The position numbers and the translations under genes are program-made. A DNA stretch of 64,000 nucleotides from Bacteroides ndongoniae. GTDB taxonomy: Bacteria > Bacteroidota > Bacteroidia > Bacteroidales > Bacteroidaceae. Shown piece after piece: positions 1-7,992 of this stretch. Under the pieces are notes generated by a model. That model was not told where the DNA came from. It did no database searches and saw only the letters and a program-made list of their open reading frames with translations. The number at the start of each line of letters is the position of its first letter. The first letter of the stretch is position 1. The stretch is taken from the NCBI RefSeq assembly GCF_900108345.1, contig NZ_FNVV01000012.1:878978-942977 (forward strand), written 5' to 3'.

Positions 1-1
1 A

Positions 2-217
2 CAGCAACTCACTTCGGCCATCTATGACATACTCGGTGCACGCGGCATTATCCGTGTGGACTACATCGTCACCGCCGGCGAGAAGATCAACCTGCTCGAA
101 GTGAACACCACCCCGGGCATGACGGCCACGAGCTTCATCCCCCAGCAGGTGCGTGCCGCCGGCATGGACATCAAAGACGTGATGACCGACATCATCGAGA
201 ACGCTTTCGAAAAATAA
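2..217 (+). CDS. ddl: D-alanine--D-alanine ligase, C-terminal fragment
   Basis: The window opens inside this gene. Reading from base 2 gives 71 C-terminal residues ending at TAA 215-217; the start lies outside. The segment LLEVNTTPGMT (residues 31-41 of the fragment) is the Mg2+/ATP-binding end of the ATP-grasp fold of D-Ala-D-Ala ligases, in which Glu and Asn hold the metal. The enzyme joins two D-alanines in the cytoplasm for the peptidoglycan pentapeptide. Family assignment rests on this signature and on the typical ending; other ATP-grasp ligases are less likely because NTxPGMT is Ddl-specific. Confidence 0.85.
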   Translation, partial: QQLTSAIYDILGARGIIRVDYIVTAGEKINLLEVNTTPGMTATSFIPQQVRAAGMDIKDVMTDIIENAFEK

Positions 218-231
218 AGAACAGGGAAATG

Positions 232-264
232 AAGAATGAGGAATGAAGTATGAAGAATTTCTTG
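232..264. repeat. GAAGAATG-type dispersed repeat
   Basis: The ddl-acyltransferase gap holds three near-copies of GAATGAAG/GAAGAATG. The same motif borders genes at 7958, 26535, 29494, 29931, 32380, 36475 and 54712, so it is a dispersed intergenic family. No function is visible. Confidence 0.6.
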
Positions 265-333
265 CAGACCGACGGTCGCATGGCTTCGTAGCTTCACTAT
301 CATATTATCACATTAACTCAAAAACTTATAGTC

Positions 334-1473
334 ATGAACGAGGAATTTGACGAAATCCGCCCTTACCACGACAGCGAACTCCCGCAGATATTCGAGGAGC
401 TGATTGCCGACCCGGCATTCAGACAGGTCGTGGGCGCCGTAATGCCAGGCATCCCCTTCGAGGCCATTGCCGGACAGATGCGTGCCTGCAAGACGAAATT
501 CGAGTTTCAGAAAACTTTCTGTTACGGACTGCTGAAGAAGATCATCAAGGAAGCTACCGACGGAGTGACGCTGGATATTTCTGCCCTGACCGACCGTCAG
601 GCGGCCTACACCTACGTCTCCAACCATCGCGACATCGTGCTCGATTCCGGACTGCTCTCCGTCATGCTGGTAGAACAGGGACTCGACACGGTGGAGATAG
701 CCATCGGCGACAATCTGCTCATCTATCCCTGGATCAAGAAACTGGTGCGGGTCAACAAGTCGTTCATTGTGCAGCGTGCGCTCACCATGCGTCAGAAGCT
801 GGAATCGTCTGCCCGCATGTCGCGCTACATGCACTACACCATTCGCGACAAGAAACAGTCCATCTGGATTGCACAGCGCGAGGGACGCGCCAAGGACTCC
901 GACGACCGCACCCAGGACAGCGTACTCAAAATGATGGCCATGGGTGGCGAGGGCGACATCATAGACCGCCTGTCGGAACTGAACATCGTCCCCCTGTCCA
1001 TTTCGTATGAGTTCGACCCGTGCGACTTCCTGAAGGCACGCGAGTTCCAGCTGAAGCGCGACAACCCCGACTATAAGAAAACGCAGGCCGACGACCTGCA
1101 GAACATGCAGACGGGTATCTTCGGCTACAAAGGCCGTGTACACTTCCAGACGGCACCTTGCATCAACGAGGCGCTGAAGTCGTTCGACCGTTCGCTACCC
1201 AAGCCCGAACTGTTTGCCCGGGTTTCCGCATTGCTCGATGCTGGCATACATGCCAACTACCGCCTGTATCCCAACAACTACGTGGCTCACGACCTGCTGA
1301 CCGCGGCGCGCGAGTTTGCATCGCACTACACCGAAGCCGACGAGAAACGCTTTGCGGCCTATCTGGAGCAGCAGCTCTCGCGCATCGACTTGCCCGGCAA
1401 GGACGAGGATTTCCTGCGCACGAAGCTGTTGCAGATGTATGCCAATCCGTTGACCAATTACCTGAAAGTGTGA
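334..1473 (+). CDS. Glycerolipid acyltransferase family protein (PlsB/PlsC-like)
   Basis: A 379-residue protein without a signal peptide. NHRDIVLD (residues 97-104) resembles the His-Asp acyltransferase block I, WIAQREGRAKDSDD (178-191) resembles the substrate-binding EG-R block, and IVPLSISYEF (218-227) matches the fourth block. These are the hallmarks of glycerol-3-phosphate/lysophosphatidate acyltransferases that place fatty acids on glycerol phosphate at the inner membrane. The spacing in block I is HX5D rather than the usual HX4D, so exact acceptor specificity is open. It starts at ATG 334, 116 bp after ddl, and is followed after 4 bp by the NigD-like gene. Confidence 0.8.
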   Translation: MNEEFDEIRPYHDSELPQIFEELIADPAFRQVVGAVMPGIPFEAIAGQMRACKTKFEFQKTFCYGLLKKIIKEATDGVTLDISALTDRQAAYTYVSNHRDIVLDSGLLSVMLVEQGLDTVEIAIGDNLLIYPWIKKLVRVNKSFIVQRALTMRQKLESSARMSRYMHYTIRDKKQSIWIAQREGRAKDSDDRTQDSVLKMMAMGGEGDIIDRLSELNIVPLSISYEFDPCDFLKAREFQLKRDNPDYKKTQADDLQNMQTGIFGYKGRVHFQTAPCINEALKSFDRSLPKPELFARVSALLDAGIHANYRLYPNNYVAHDLLTAAREFASHYTEADEKRFAAYLEQQLSRIDLPGKDEDFLRTKLLQMYANPLTNYLKV

Positions 1474-1477
1474 CGTT

Positions 1478-2152
1478 ATGAAGAAAGGTTGCTTATACGG
1501 GCTGATGCTGTTGCTGGCCACTCTGTTTGCGTCGTGCGGCGACGATGACGACTATTACTATCCTTCGGTGAAGCTGGAGTTTCTGACTGCCTATTCGGGA
1601 GCCGACGGCACGTTGCAGTCGGTGCAGACCGACGACGGAGCTCGCTACACCGTGTTGGCCGACGACTCGGGCACGCGTATCAATGCCGACTCGCTGGTGC
1701 GCGTTATCAGCAATTATGGCCTGGAGACGGCAGCCGATGGTGGTGAAGGTGTACGTCTGTATGCCTTGTCTAAGGCCATAGCACCTCTGCCCAAACCGGC
1801 CGACAGCTTTAAGGGCGGTGTAAAGACAAAGCCGGCCGACGTGACGAGCATCTGGCTGGGATGTGGTTACCTGAACATGGTGCTCTCGGTGAAGCAGCAG
1901 GCGGTACATACGCTGGGCTTTGTTGAGGATGAGGTGACTGTCGACGACGAAGGTTGTGCCACCGTCCGCCTCACCCTCTATCACGACGCTACCAGCGACG
2001 TAGAAGACTACACCAAGCGCGCCTATGCGTCCGTGCCCCTGCGGCAGTATCTGGACGACGAGGATGTGCGCAGCCTGCGGGTGTACTTCAGCGTGCACAC
2101 CACGGACAGCGACGAGGGCGTGAAGACTTACGAATTCGACGTGACTGAATAA
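1478..2152 (+). CDS. NigD-like lipoprotein
   Basis: 224 residues. The N-terminus is a lipoprotein signal peptide with lipobox LFASC, so Cys20 would be lipidated, followed by an acidic DDDD-YYY stretch. The body resembles the NigD-like family of Bacteroidales: an OB-like N-terminal half (VLADDSGTRI, about residues 59-68) and a beta-rich C-terminal half. The family is named after a nigrescin-locus gene, but its members have no established function. It is probably anchored to the outer membrane or periplasmic face. It begins 4 bp after the acyltransferase stop, so the two are probably co-transcribed. Confidence 0.75.
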   Translation: MKKGCLYGLMLLLATLFASCGDDDDYYYPSVKLEFLTAYSGADGTLQSVQTDDGARYTVLADDSGTRINADSLVRVISNYGLETAADGGEGVRLYALSKAIAPLPKPADSFKGGVKTKPADVTSIWLGCGYLNMVLSVKQQAVHTLGFVEDEVTVDDEGCATVRLTLYHDATSDVEDYTKRAYASVPLRQYLDDEDVRSLRVYFSVHTTDSDEGVKTYEFDVTE

Positions 2153-2296
2153 CAGGTTACAGGAAGCCGGAAGAAGCTGTTGCAGGTTGAAGAACATGCT
2201 TCGGATGCGGGCGATGCGGGTGGCGCAGATTTACGTCTGTGCCCGTTCCCGTCGGCTTGTCAACATGTTTGTTTGCCAACTCAAATCATTAAACGT

Positions 2297-2683
2297 ATGA
2301 AGATATTATTCCTGAATTTGTGCGCCTGTGTGATGGCGCTGTTTTCGTGCCAGCAGAAAGGTGGCGACTACCAGTCTGTCTCGGCCGATGAGTTTGAGTC
2401 GCTGATTGCCAATCCCGAGGTGCAACGCCTCGACGTACGTACCGTGGCCGAGTATTCCGAAGGCCACATTGCCGGCAGCATCAACATCAACGTGCTCGAC
2501 AAAGGGTTTGTGCAGGTGGCCGATTCCCTTTTGCAGAAAGAAAAGCCCGTAGCACTGTATTGCCGCAGCGGTCGTCGCAGCAAGGAGGCAGCCAGTATTC
2601 TGAGTAAAAAGGGCTATAAGGTGTACGACTTAGACAAAGGCATCACCGGATGGGTACAGGCCGGAAAGGCGGTCGAGAAGTAA
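2297..2683 (+). CDS. Rhodanese-like lipoprotein
   Basis: 128 residues from ATG 2297; an in-frame upstream extension to 2180 lacks a signal peptide and is rejected as the start. A short hydrophobic leader ends in the lipobox LFSC (Cys18). The rest is one rhodanese domain with the active-site loop YCRSGRRS; Cys89 is the predicted persulfide-forming residue, and LDVRTVAEYSEGHI (45-58) is the typical N-terminal rhodanese motif. It probably transfers sulfane sulfur or senses redox state in the periplasm; the substrate is unknown. It is separated from the NigD-like gene by 144 bp and faces argF' across an inverted repeat. Confidence 0.85.
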   Translation: MKILFLNLCACVMALFSCQQKGGDYQSVSADEFESLIANPEVQRLDVRTVAEYSEGHIAGSININVLDKGFVQVADSLLQKEKPVALYCRSGRRSKEAASILSKKGYKVYDLDKGITGWVQAGKAVEK

Positions 2684-2711
2684 CGGAAAACCGGTATACA
2701 CCACAGCATAA

Positions 2712-2792
2712 ACAGAATTACGCGGATTATTACAGATTCTATCACATGGGGCTACCCGATGGAATGAATCTGTGATAATCCGCGTAATCTGT
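2712..2792. terminator. Long inverted repeat between convergent genes
   Basis: Arms 2712-2738 (ending CGCGGATTATTACAGATT) and 2767-2792 (AATCTGTGATAATCCGCG...) pair almost perfectly, with one inserted base and one mismatch, around a loop of about 28 nt. It lies between the stops of the rhodanese gene (+) and argF' (-), so it can form a hairpin in transcripts from either side. There is no long T-run, so intrinsic termination is only inferred. Confidence 0.6.
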
Positions 2793-2817
2793 ATTCGAAC
2801 CTTTTGTTCTCAGTATC

Positions 2818-3774
2818 TTATTTCAGTCCCTCAATCATTCGTTTCAGCACTACCGTAGCCGATATTTCGCGGTTGGCAGCTTCGGGGATGACGATGCTTT
2901 GCGGGCTTTCGATGACGTCGTCGGTCACAATCATGTTGCGGCGAACGGGCAGGCAGTGCATGAAGTAGGCGTTGTTGGTCACGGCCATCTGACGGTCGCT
3001 CACGGTCCAGGCGCGGTCCTTGCTCAGTATCTGTCCGTAGTTGTCGCCGGTATAGGCGGCCCAGTTCTTGGCGTAGATGAAGTCGGCGCCTTCGAAGGCT
3101 TTCATCTGGTTGTATTCCACACGGGCGTTGCCCACAAACTTCGGATCGAGTTCGTAGCCTTCGGGGTGGGTGATGACGAATTCATAGTCGGTAGCGTTCA
3201 TCCACTCGGCAAACGAGTTGGGCACGGCTTGCGGCAGCGGACGCGGATGTGGAGCCCAGGTCATGACTACCTTCGGACGGGCAGTCTTCTTGTATTCCTC
3301 GATGGTGATGAGGTCGGCGAAGCTCTGCAGCGGGTGGCGCGTGGCGGCCTCCATGGAGAAGACGGGGCGGCCGGAGTACTTGATGAACTGGTTCAGAATG
3401 ACTTCGTTGTAGTCGTAGTCGCGGTTTTCGAAGCGGGCAAACGAGCGCACGCCTATCACGTCGCAATAGCAGCCCATCACGGGGATGGCCTCCAGCAGGT
3501 GTTCGGGTTTGTCACCGTCCATGATGACACCGCGTTCGGTCTCCAGCTTCCAGGCACTCTGGTTGATGTCGAGCACAATGACGTTCATGCCGAGGTTCAG
3601 TGCCGCCTTCTGGGTGCTGAGGCGGGTGCGCAGACTGGAGTTGAAGAAGATCATCATCAACGTCTTGTTGCGGCCCAGTTCTACGTATTTGAAACGGTCT
3701 TTCTTTATCTCAAAAGCTTCGGCAAGTGCGGACTTCAGGTCACCGATGTCCTGCACGCAAGTAAAATTCTTCAT
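2818..3774 (-). CDS. argF': N-succinylornithine carbamoyltransferase
   Basis: 318 residues from ATG 3774, the usual length; an upstream extension to 3936 is not supported. SSLRTR (46-51) binds carbamoyl phosphate and HCLPVRR near the C-terminus is the conserved ornithine-side motif. Residue 90 is proline (DGDKP90EHLL). In the characterised Bacteroides fragilis enzyme, Pro90 marks preference for N-succinyl-L-ornithine, whereas N-acetylornithine enzymes have Glu. The inferred reaction is therefore carbamoylation of N-succinylornithine in a succinylated arginine pathway. It is encoded about 24 kb from the main arginine cluster and stands alone. Confidence 0.92.
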   Translation of the reverse strand: MKNFTCVQDIGDLKSALAEAFEIKKDRFKYVELGRNKTLMMIFFNSSLRTRLSTQKAALNLGMNVIVLDINQSAWKLETERGVIMDGDKPEHLLEAIPVMGCYCDVIGVRSFARFENRDYDYNEVILNQFIKYSGRPVFSMEAATRHPLQSFADLITIEEYKKTARPKVVMTWAPHPRPLPQAVPNSFAEWMNATDYEFVITHPEGYELDPKFVGNARVEYNQMKAFEGADFIYAKNWAAYTGDNYGQILSKDRAWTVSDRQMAVTNNAYFMHCLPVRRNMIVTDDVIESPQSIVIPEAANREISATVVLKRMIEGLK

Positions 3775-3970
3775 AATCGGCTTCTTTAGTTGATGTATAT
3801 GTATGGATAGCAAAGATAGTGAAATTCGCCTGATTACGGATGAATTTAGGAAGAATAATGCGCCCTGTCTGTTATCTTGACTTATATAGAGCGGTGCGGA
3901 TGCCAAGAGTGCTTGCCCTATGGTGGTACAGCTCATTATCGGCAGATAAAATCACGGTATAAAGAAGTCG

Positions 3971-3998
3971 TTTGTTTCATATAAAAAGAGTATTTTTG
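3971..3998 (+). promoter_or_regulatory. Putative promoter of the Abi_2 gene
   Basis: TTTG at 3971-3974 and TATTTTTG at 3991-3998 resemble the Bacteroides -33 and -7 boxes, just upstream of ATG 4022. The 16-bp spacer is shorter than the usual 19-21 bp, so confidence is moderate. Confidence 0.4.
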
Positions 3999-4021
3999 CC
4001 TTTTTACTTAGTAAGGCTGAA

Positions 4022-4888
4022 ATGAAGAAAGCATATACGATAGACCAACAAATCGCCAGACTGAAATCAAACGGTATGGCGTTTGACGATGAGGAGAAAG
4101 CAAAAGAGATTCTCCTCGATGTCGGTTATTATCGCCTAGGGTTCTATTCTTTTCCATACGAGATAAAATTCCCATGTCTGGAACACCGCGACCATAAGCT
4201 AAAACCTGGCACCACATTCAAGAGTGTCTATGATCTTTATGAATTTGATACCAGACTCCGAAGGCTGCTGCTTAACGCTCTCGACCGTATCGAGGTCAAT
4301 ATCCGTACAAAGTTCATTTACAATATTTCGCTTCGGTACGTTGATGACCCTTGTTGGTTTGTCAGCCGTAAGTATGTGACTGCCAAATTCGTAAACGACT
4401 TCGAAGAACAGGTCTATGCCGCTATGCGTAAGAATCCCATCATCCAGCATCACCATGCAAATCATCCGGGCATATATGCTCCGGCATGGAAGACCATCGA
4501 ATTTATGACCATCGGCAATATCATTACCTTATATGATTCGTTGAAGGAGCCGGAAGCAAAGGACCTGGTAGCCAATGCCTATGGTTGTTCAAGGGGCGTT
4601 TTCTGCAACTACCTGGAAACCATTCGTGTGCTTCGTAACAAATGTGCACACGGAGGCTGTATCTACCGCATGGACTTCCCAAAGGGTATTAAGCGTTTGC
4701 CTGCTGACATATCTGCCGATTGCAGGCATAACATTAAGGGTGGCATAGATGTTGTAAGCTATCTTCTGGGTTGCATCTCACAAGCCCGAAGAACGGAATT
4801 GGAGAAAGAAATCCATAATCTTGTCTGTGCCATTCAGACTGCTGAAGCTAAAGAAGTTATCGCGCAAATATCCAAGTTGGAATGTTGA
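4022..4888 (+). CDS. Abi_2 / AbiF-like HEPN protein, abortive-infection toxin candidate
   Basis: 288 residues, cytoplasmic, no signal or membrane segment. The N-terminus (YTIDQQIARLKSNGM; GYYRLGFYSFPY at 35-46) and the segment LDRIEVNIRTKF (87-98) match the Abi_2 family (AbiD/AbiF group). RNKCAH at 205-210 is an R-x4-H motif, the catalytic signature of HEPN ribonucleases. These proteins are linked to abortive infection of phage-infected cells, presumably by cutting RNA. The gene looks richer in A/T than its neighbours and stands alone between argF' and a porin, suggesting horizontal gain. An orphan promoter, a structured RNA and a terminator follow directly (4899-5030), the arrangement described for AbiF toxin/RNA-antitoxin loci. 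Confidence 0.85.
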   Translation: MKKAYTIDQQIARLKSNGMAFDDEEKAKEILLDVGYYRLGFYSFPYEIKFPCLEHRDHKLKPGTTFKSVYDLYEFDTRLRRLLLNALDRIEVNIRTKFIYNISLRYVDDPCWFVSRKYVTAKFVNDFEEQVYAAMRKNPIIQHHHANHPGIYAPAWKTIEFMTIGNIITLYDSLKEPEAKDLVANAYGCSRGVFCNYLETIRVLRNKCAHGGCIYRMDFPKGIKRLPADISADCRHNIKGGIDVVSYLLGCISQARRTELEKEIHNLVCAIQTAEAKEVIAQISKLEC

Positions 4889-4898
4889 AACCGTATAA

Positions 4899-4930
4899 TT
4901 TGGCGGAATAAAAAACAATGCTTACCTTTG
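4899..4930 (+). promoter_or_regulatory. Promoter of the small RNA downstream of the Abi_2 gene
   Basis: TTTG at 4899-4902, a 20-bp spacer and TACCTTTG at 4923-4930 match the Bacteroides consensus almost perfectly. No open reading frame follows, so the predicted transcript from about 4937 is non-coding. Confidence 0.7.
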
Positions 4931-4936
4931 CAACGG

Positions 4937-5030
4937 TAAAAGTGCCCATGCGAGCGTAGTCGTCGCATCTGCACTATAAAAAGGAAGTAGAGAAGTCTCG
5001 GTCATTACGACTGAGACTTCTTGTTTTTTT
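4937..5030 (+). ncRNA. Candidate structured small RNA (possible RNA antitoxin of the Abi_2 protein)
   Basis: About 94 nt between a strong promoter and an intrinsic terminator. Hairpin 1 has two stacked stems: AGTGC 4941-4945 with GCACT 4971-4975, and ATGCGA 4948-4953 with TCGCAT 4963-4968, around the loop GCGTAGTCG. A single-stranded A/G-rich linker (AAAAGGAAGTAGA) follows, then the terminator hairpin 4992-5020. No plausible ORF is present. It starts about 48 nt after the Abi_2 stop codon. From memory, AbiF proteins are reported to be stably associated with a conserved non-coding RNA that acts as the antitoxin; the pairing here fits, but homology to that RNA has not been tested. Confidence 0.6.
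4992..5030 (+). terminator. Intrinsic terminator of the small RNA
   Basis: GAAGTCTCGGTC (4992-5003) and GACTGAGACTTC (5009-5020) form a 12-bp stem with one G-U pair and a 5-nt loop, followed by TTGTTTTTTT. Confidence 0.85.
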
Positions 5031-5120
5031 ATAGTCGTGTCATCGGCACAAAGTTGCTGCCATCGATTTTCGAAAAGTAAATGGATAAGGTAAGTCTGGC
5101 TGTATCGTCCTGTTTGTGCC

Positions 5121-5235
5121 CACTTGCCCCCCCATTTGCAGGACACTTGCATTCCATTTGTTCCACACTTGTACGGCTCGCGAGCCACACTTGCATTGCT
5201 TGCGAGCCGTACAAGTGTCCCACAAACGGGGTCTG
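5121..5235. repeat. 22-bp repeat array, locus A
   Basis: CACTTG occurs at 5121, 5144, 5166 and 5188, then inverted (CAAGTG) at 5212. Between them lie CCATTTG and GGCTCGCGAGCC segments. The 22-bp step and the inverted last unit allow a stem-loop with arms of about 22 bp. Together with the small RNA this fills the 536-bp gap between the Abi_2 gene and the porin; 5236-5424 shows nothing else recognisable. Confidence 0.85.
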
Positions 5236-5424
5236 TGGCTCGTGTTTCCGGGCGTTTTCGGGTGGGGAGGACGGCTTCTGCCGGATGTTTCAGAACATAC
5301 CCGGCGGAAATACTGCCTCTTTCTGTTTCTGTTTCGGAATGAAACCCTTACATTTGTCAAGAGGGCAGGAGCGGAGCATTCTTCCTCCGGCCTGCCCGGC
5401 TGAACCAAGAATCTGCATACCGAT

Positions 5425-6624
5425 ATGAACAGACACTGTACCCATCTGAAGAGAATCCTGCTCGGCACCTGCCTGCTGGCTGCCTGTACGGGGATGCGGG
5501 CGCAAGACCCGCTGATTGAGCCCGAAGAAGGGCGAACGCTGCTCGAACGCTTCACCAAGGGCGGAAAGTCCATCAGTTCCAGCAGCATGAACCTGCAGTT
5601 CTACACCTCGGCGGCGGCCCGCTTCAACGACGGTTCGCTCGACGAAGCCGCCTTCAAGCTGAACGGCGTGCGGCTGGAGTTGCTGGGCGACTTCGGCAAG
5701 GACTTCTCGTACCACTTCAGGCAGTCGTTCAACAAATACAGCAACCCGCACGCGCTCGACAACCTTTCCTCGTCGGTCGAAGTGGCGTCGGTGGCGTGGC
5801 GCATGACTCCCCGCTTTGCCCTCACCGTGGGCAAGCAGGCCATCCAGCTGAGCGGTTACGAATACTGGGTGGATGCCATCCGCGTGCGCGAGTTCAGCGA
5901 CTTCAACAACTACATCGAGTGTTATCAGGCGGGTGTGAACGGAGCCGTCAGCCTTTCGCCCACGCAGACGCTGAACCTGCAGGTGGTGAACAACTCCGCC
6001 GCCAAGGACGATGGCGCCTTTCTCTACGGGGCACCTCAGGATGTGGGCAAGGTGCATGTGCCCGTACTCTCCACCCTCAACTGGGACGGCTACTTCCTGA
6101 ACCGCGCCCTGAACATGCGTTACTCCGTCTCGTGGGGCGAGTTGGCCCGCAAGCGCGACATCCTCTATCTGACGGCGGGCAACGTGTGGGAAAAAGGCCC
6201 CGTCGTGGCCTATGTCGATTTCATGTACTCGCGCGAAGGGATCGACACGAAGGGATTGGTGAGCGAACTTTCGGCTTCGCTGCCCGACGGCGGTATGACG
6301 GCGCAGCACGTGTCCTACTTCACCACCATTCTGAACTTCGACTACCGCCTGCACCCTAATTGGAACGTCTATGTGAAAGGCGCCTACGAAACGGGGAGCG
6401 TATATAAAGAAAACGGCCCTTACGCGAAGGGCCTATACCGCCGCACGTGGAACGTACAACTGTGCGGGGAATATTTTCCGATGAAGAACTGCGAACTGCG
6501 CATCTTCCTGCATCTGCTCTACAAGAACTACGGGCTCACCGCCCGTGCCCGCTCGTTAGGTGCCGAGGGCTACTCGGCGCAGCGCGTTTCGCTGGGGCTG
6601 GTTTATACGATACCCGTGTTCTGA
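5425..6624 (+). CDS. OprO/OprP-family porin
   Basis: 399 residues with an N-terminal signal peptide (cleavage probably after GMRAQ, about residue 26) and then a beta-rich protein with many alternating aromatic/polar strands. The pattern matches the phosphate-selective porin O/P family, which forms outer-membrane 16-stranded barrels: FKLNGVRLELLGDFGKDFSYHFR after a collagen-free N-terminus, and the C-terminal LVYTIPVF ending in Phe as in outer-membrane barrels. The family name implies anion transport, but the true solute cannot be told from sequence. It is convergent with proA, the stops only 2 bp apart. It lies downstream of a 22-bp repeat array. Confidence 0.8.
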   Translation: MNRHCTHLKRILLGTCLLAACTGMRAQDPLIEPEEGRTLLERFTKGGKSISSSSMNLQFYTSAAARFNDGSLDEAAFKLNGVRLELLGDFGKDFSYHFRQSFNKYSNPHALDNLSSSVEVASVAWRMTPRFALTVGKQAIQLSGYEYWVDAIRVREFSDFNNYIECYQAGVNGAVSLSPTQTLNLQVVNNSAAKDDGAFLYGAPQDVGKVHVPVLSTLNWDGYFLNRALNMRYSVSWGELARKRDILYLTAGNVWEKGPVVAYVDFMYSREGIDTKGLVSELSASLPDGGMTAQHVSYFTTILNFDYRLHPNWNVYVKGAYETGSVYKENGPYAKGLYRRTWNVQLCGEYFPMKNCELRIFLHLLYKNYGLTARARSLGAEGYSAQRVSLGLVYTIPVF

Positions 6625-6626
6625 GT

Positions 6627-7874
6627 CTATTTCCGTATCTGGCCTTCGCCCTCGATGATCCACTTGTAGGTGGTGATTTCCTCCAGAGCCATGGGGCCGC
6701 GGGCGTGCAGCTTCTGGGTGCTGATACCTATCTCGGCACCCAGCCCGAACTGTGCGCCGTCGGTGAACGAGGTGGGCGCGTTGACGTAGACGCAGGCGGC
6801 ATCGACGTCGCGGCAGAAGCGTTCGGCGTGTTCGGCATTCTCGGTCACGATGCACTCGCTATGCTTCGAGCCGTAGCGGCGGATGTGCTCCAGAGCTTCG
6901 TCGATGGAGTCGACGGTCTTGATGGCCATCTTGTAATCCAGAAACTCGGTGCCGAAATCTTCGGGGCTGGCAGGTTGCAGAAGTTCGGGCAGGTAAAAGT
7001 TCTCCAATGCCTCATAGGCGCGCGGGTCGGCGTAGATGGTGACAGAATAAGGGTCGAGCGGCATGCAGAGTTCAGGCAGGTCGGTCAGGCGCGAGGAGTC
7101 GATAATCAGGCAGTCCAGCGCGTTGCAGACACTGACGCGGCGCGTCTTGGCGTTCTGGATGATGGGGGCACCTTTCTTCAGGTCTCCGTAGCGGTCGAAG
7201 TACGTATGACAGATGCCTGCGCCGGTCTCGATGACGGGGATGCTGGCGTTCTGCCGCACGAACCGGATGAGGCTGCTGCTGCCGCGCGGAATGATGAGGT
7301 CGACGTAGCCTTCGGCGTGGAGCAGTTCGGCTGTGGTTTCGCGGGTAGCTGGCAACAGTTTGACCACGTGCGGATTGACGCCGAAGCGTTCGAGCACCTG
7401 GTGTATCACGCTCACGATGGCGCGGTTGGAGCAGTCGGCGTCGCTGCCACCCTTCAGGATGCAGGCGTTTCCGCTCTTCAGGCACAGGGCGCTGACGTCG
7501 AAGCTGACGTTGGGCCGTGCTTCGTAGATGATACCGATGACACCGAAAGGCACACTGACGCGGCGCAGCCGGAGGCCGTTAGGCAATACGTTCTGCTTGA
7601 GCACACGACCCAAAGGCGACGGCAGCGAGGCTACCTTGCGCGTGTCGGCGGCAATGTCGGCCAGGCGTTCGGCAGTCAGTTTCAGGCGGTCGTACTTGGG
7701 ATTGTCAGGATTCATGCGCTCCAGGTCCTTGCGGTTTTCCTGTAGGATGTAGTCGGTGTTGGCCAGGGTGGCGTCGGCCACGGCCAGCAGTATGTCGTTG
7801 ATAGTCTGGTCACTCAGTGCCAGTAGTTCGCGACTGGCCGACTGTACGGCGGCGAATGTATCGTTCAAATTCAT
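6627..7874 (-). CDS. proA: Glutamate-5-semialdehyde dehydrogenase (gamma-glutamyl phosphate reductase)
   Basis: 415 residues, full length for ProA. It is an aldehyde-dehydrogenase fold that reduces gamma-glutamyl phosphate with NADPH, the second step of proline synthesis. Visible signatures are [33 protein letters not shown] and the catalytic-Cys segment [12 protein letters not shown]. The terminus runs to the convergent porin. It lies downstream of proB in the same direction (118-bp gap with a GAAGAATG-type repeat), so the two probably form one unit making pyrroline-5-carboxylate precursor for proC at 27.3 kb. Confidence 0.95.
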   Translation of the reverse strand: MNLNDTFAAVQSASRELLALSDQTINDILLAVADATLANTDYILQENRKDLERMNPDNPKYDRLKLTAERLADIAADTRKVASLPSPLGRVLKQNVLPNGLRLRRVSVPFGVIGIIYEARPNVSFDVSALCLKSGNACILKGGSDADCSNRAIVSVIHQVLERFGVNPHVVKLLPATRETTAELLHAEGYVDLIIPRGSSSLIRFVRQNASIPVIETGAGICHTYFDRYGDLKKGAPIIQNAKTRRVSVCNALDCLIIDSSRLTDLPELCMPLDPYSVTIYADPRAYEALENFYLPELLQPASPEDFGTEFLDYKMAIKTVDSIDEALEHIRRYGSKHSECIVTENAEHAERFCRDVDAACVYVNAPTSFTDGAQFGLGAEIGISTQKLHARGPMALEEITTYKWIIEGEGQIRK

Positions 7875-7957
7875 GGTGTAGACATTTAAAAGTTAATAAT
7901 TAATAATTAAAAACGAAGGGGATGGGTTGGAATTATTCTTATGACGTTATAGTCCAT

Positions 7958-7992
7958 TGTTCATTCTTCATTTTTCATTCCTCATTCTTCAT
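7958..7992. repeat. GAAGAATG-type dispersed repeat in the proB-proA gap
   Basis: Three head-to-tail copies of CATTCTTCATT-like sequence (minus-strand AATGAAGAATG) immediately downstream of the proB stop codon. Same family as at 26.5 and 54.7 kb. Confidence 0.6.

Noticed and set aside
2180..2296. N-terminal extension of the rhodanese gene
   Set aside because: The extension removes the lipoprotein signal from the N-terminus; ATG 2297 gives a clean signal peptide and lipobox.
3775..3936. 54-residue N-terminal extension of argF'
   Set aside because: Length and the Pro90 position match the known enzyme only when starting at ATG 3774.
5081..5428. Short open frames across the 22-bp array
   Set aside because: Several overlapping frames exist in all phases because the 22-bp unit shifts phase each step; peptides such as SRATLALLASR recur at every array and are repeat artefacts.
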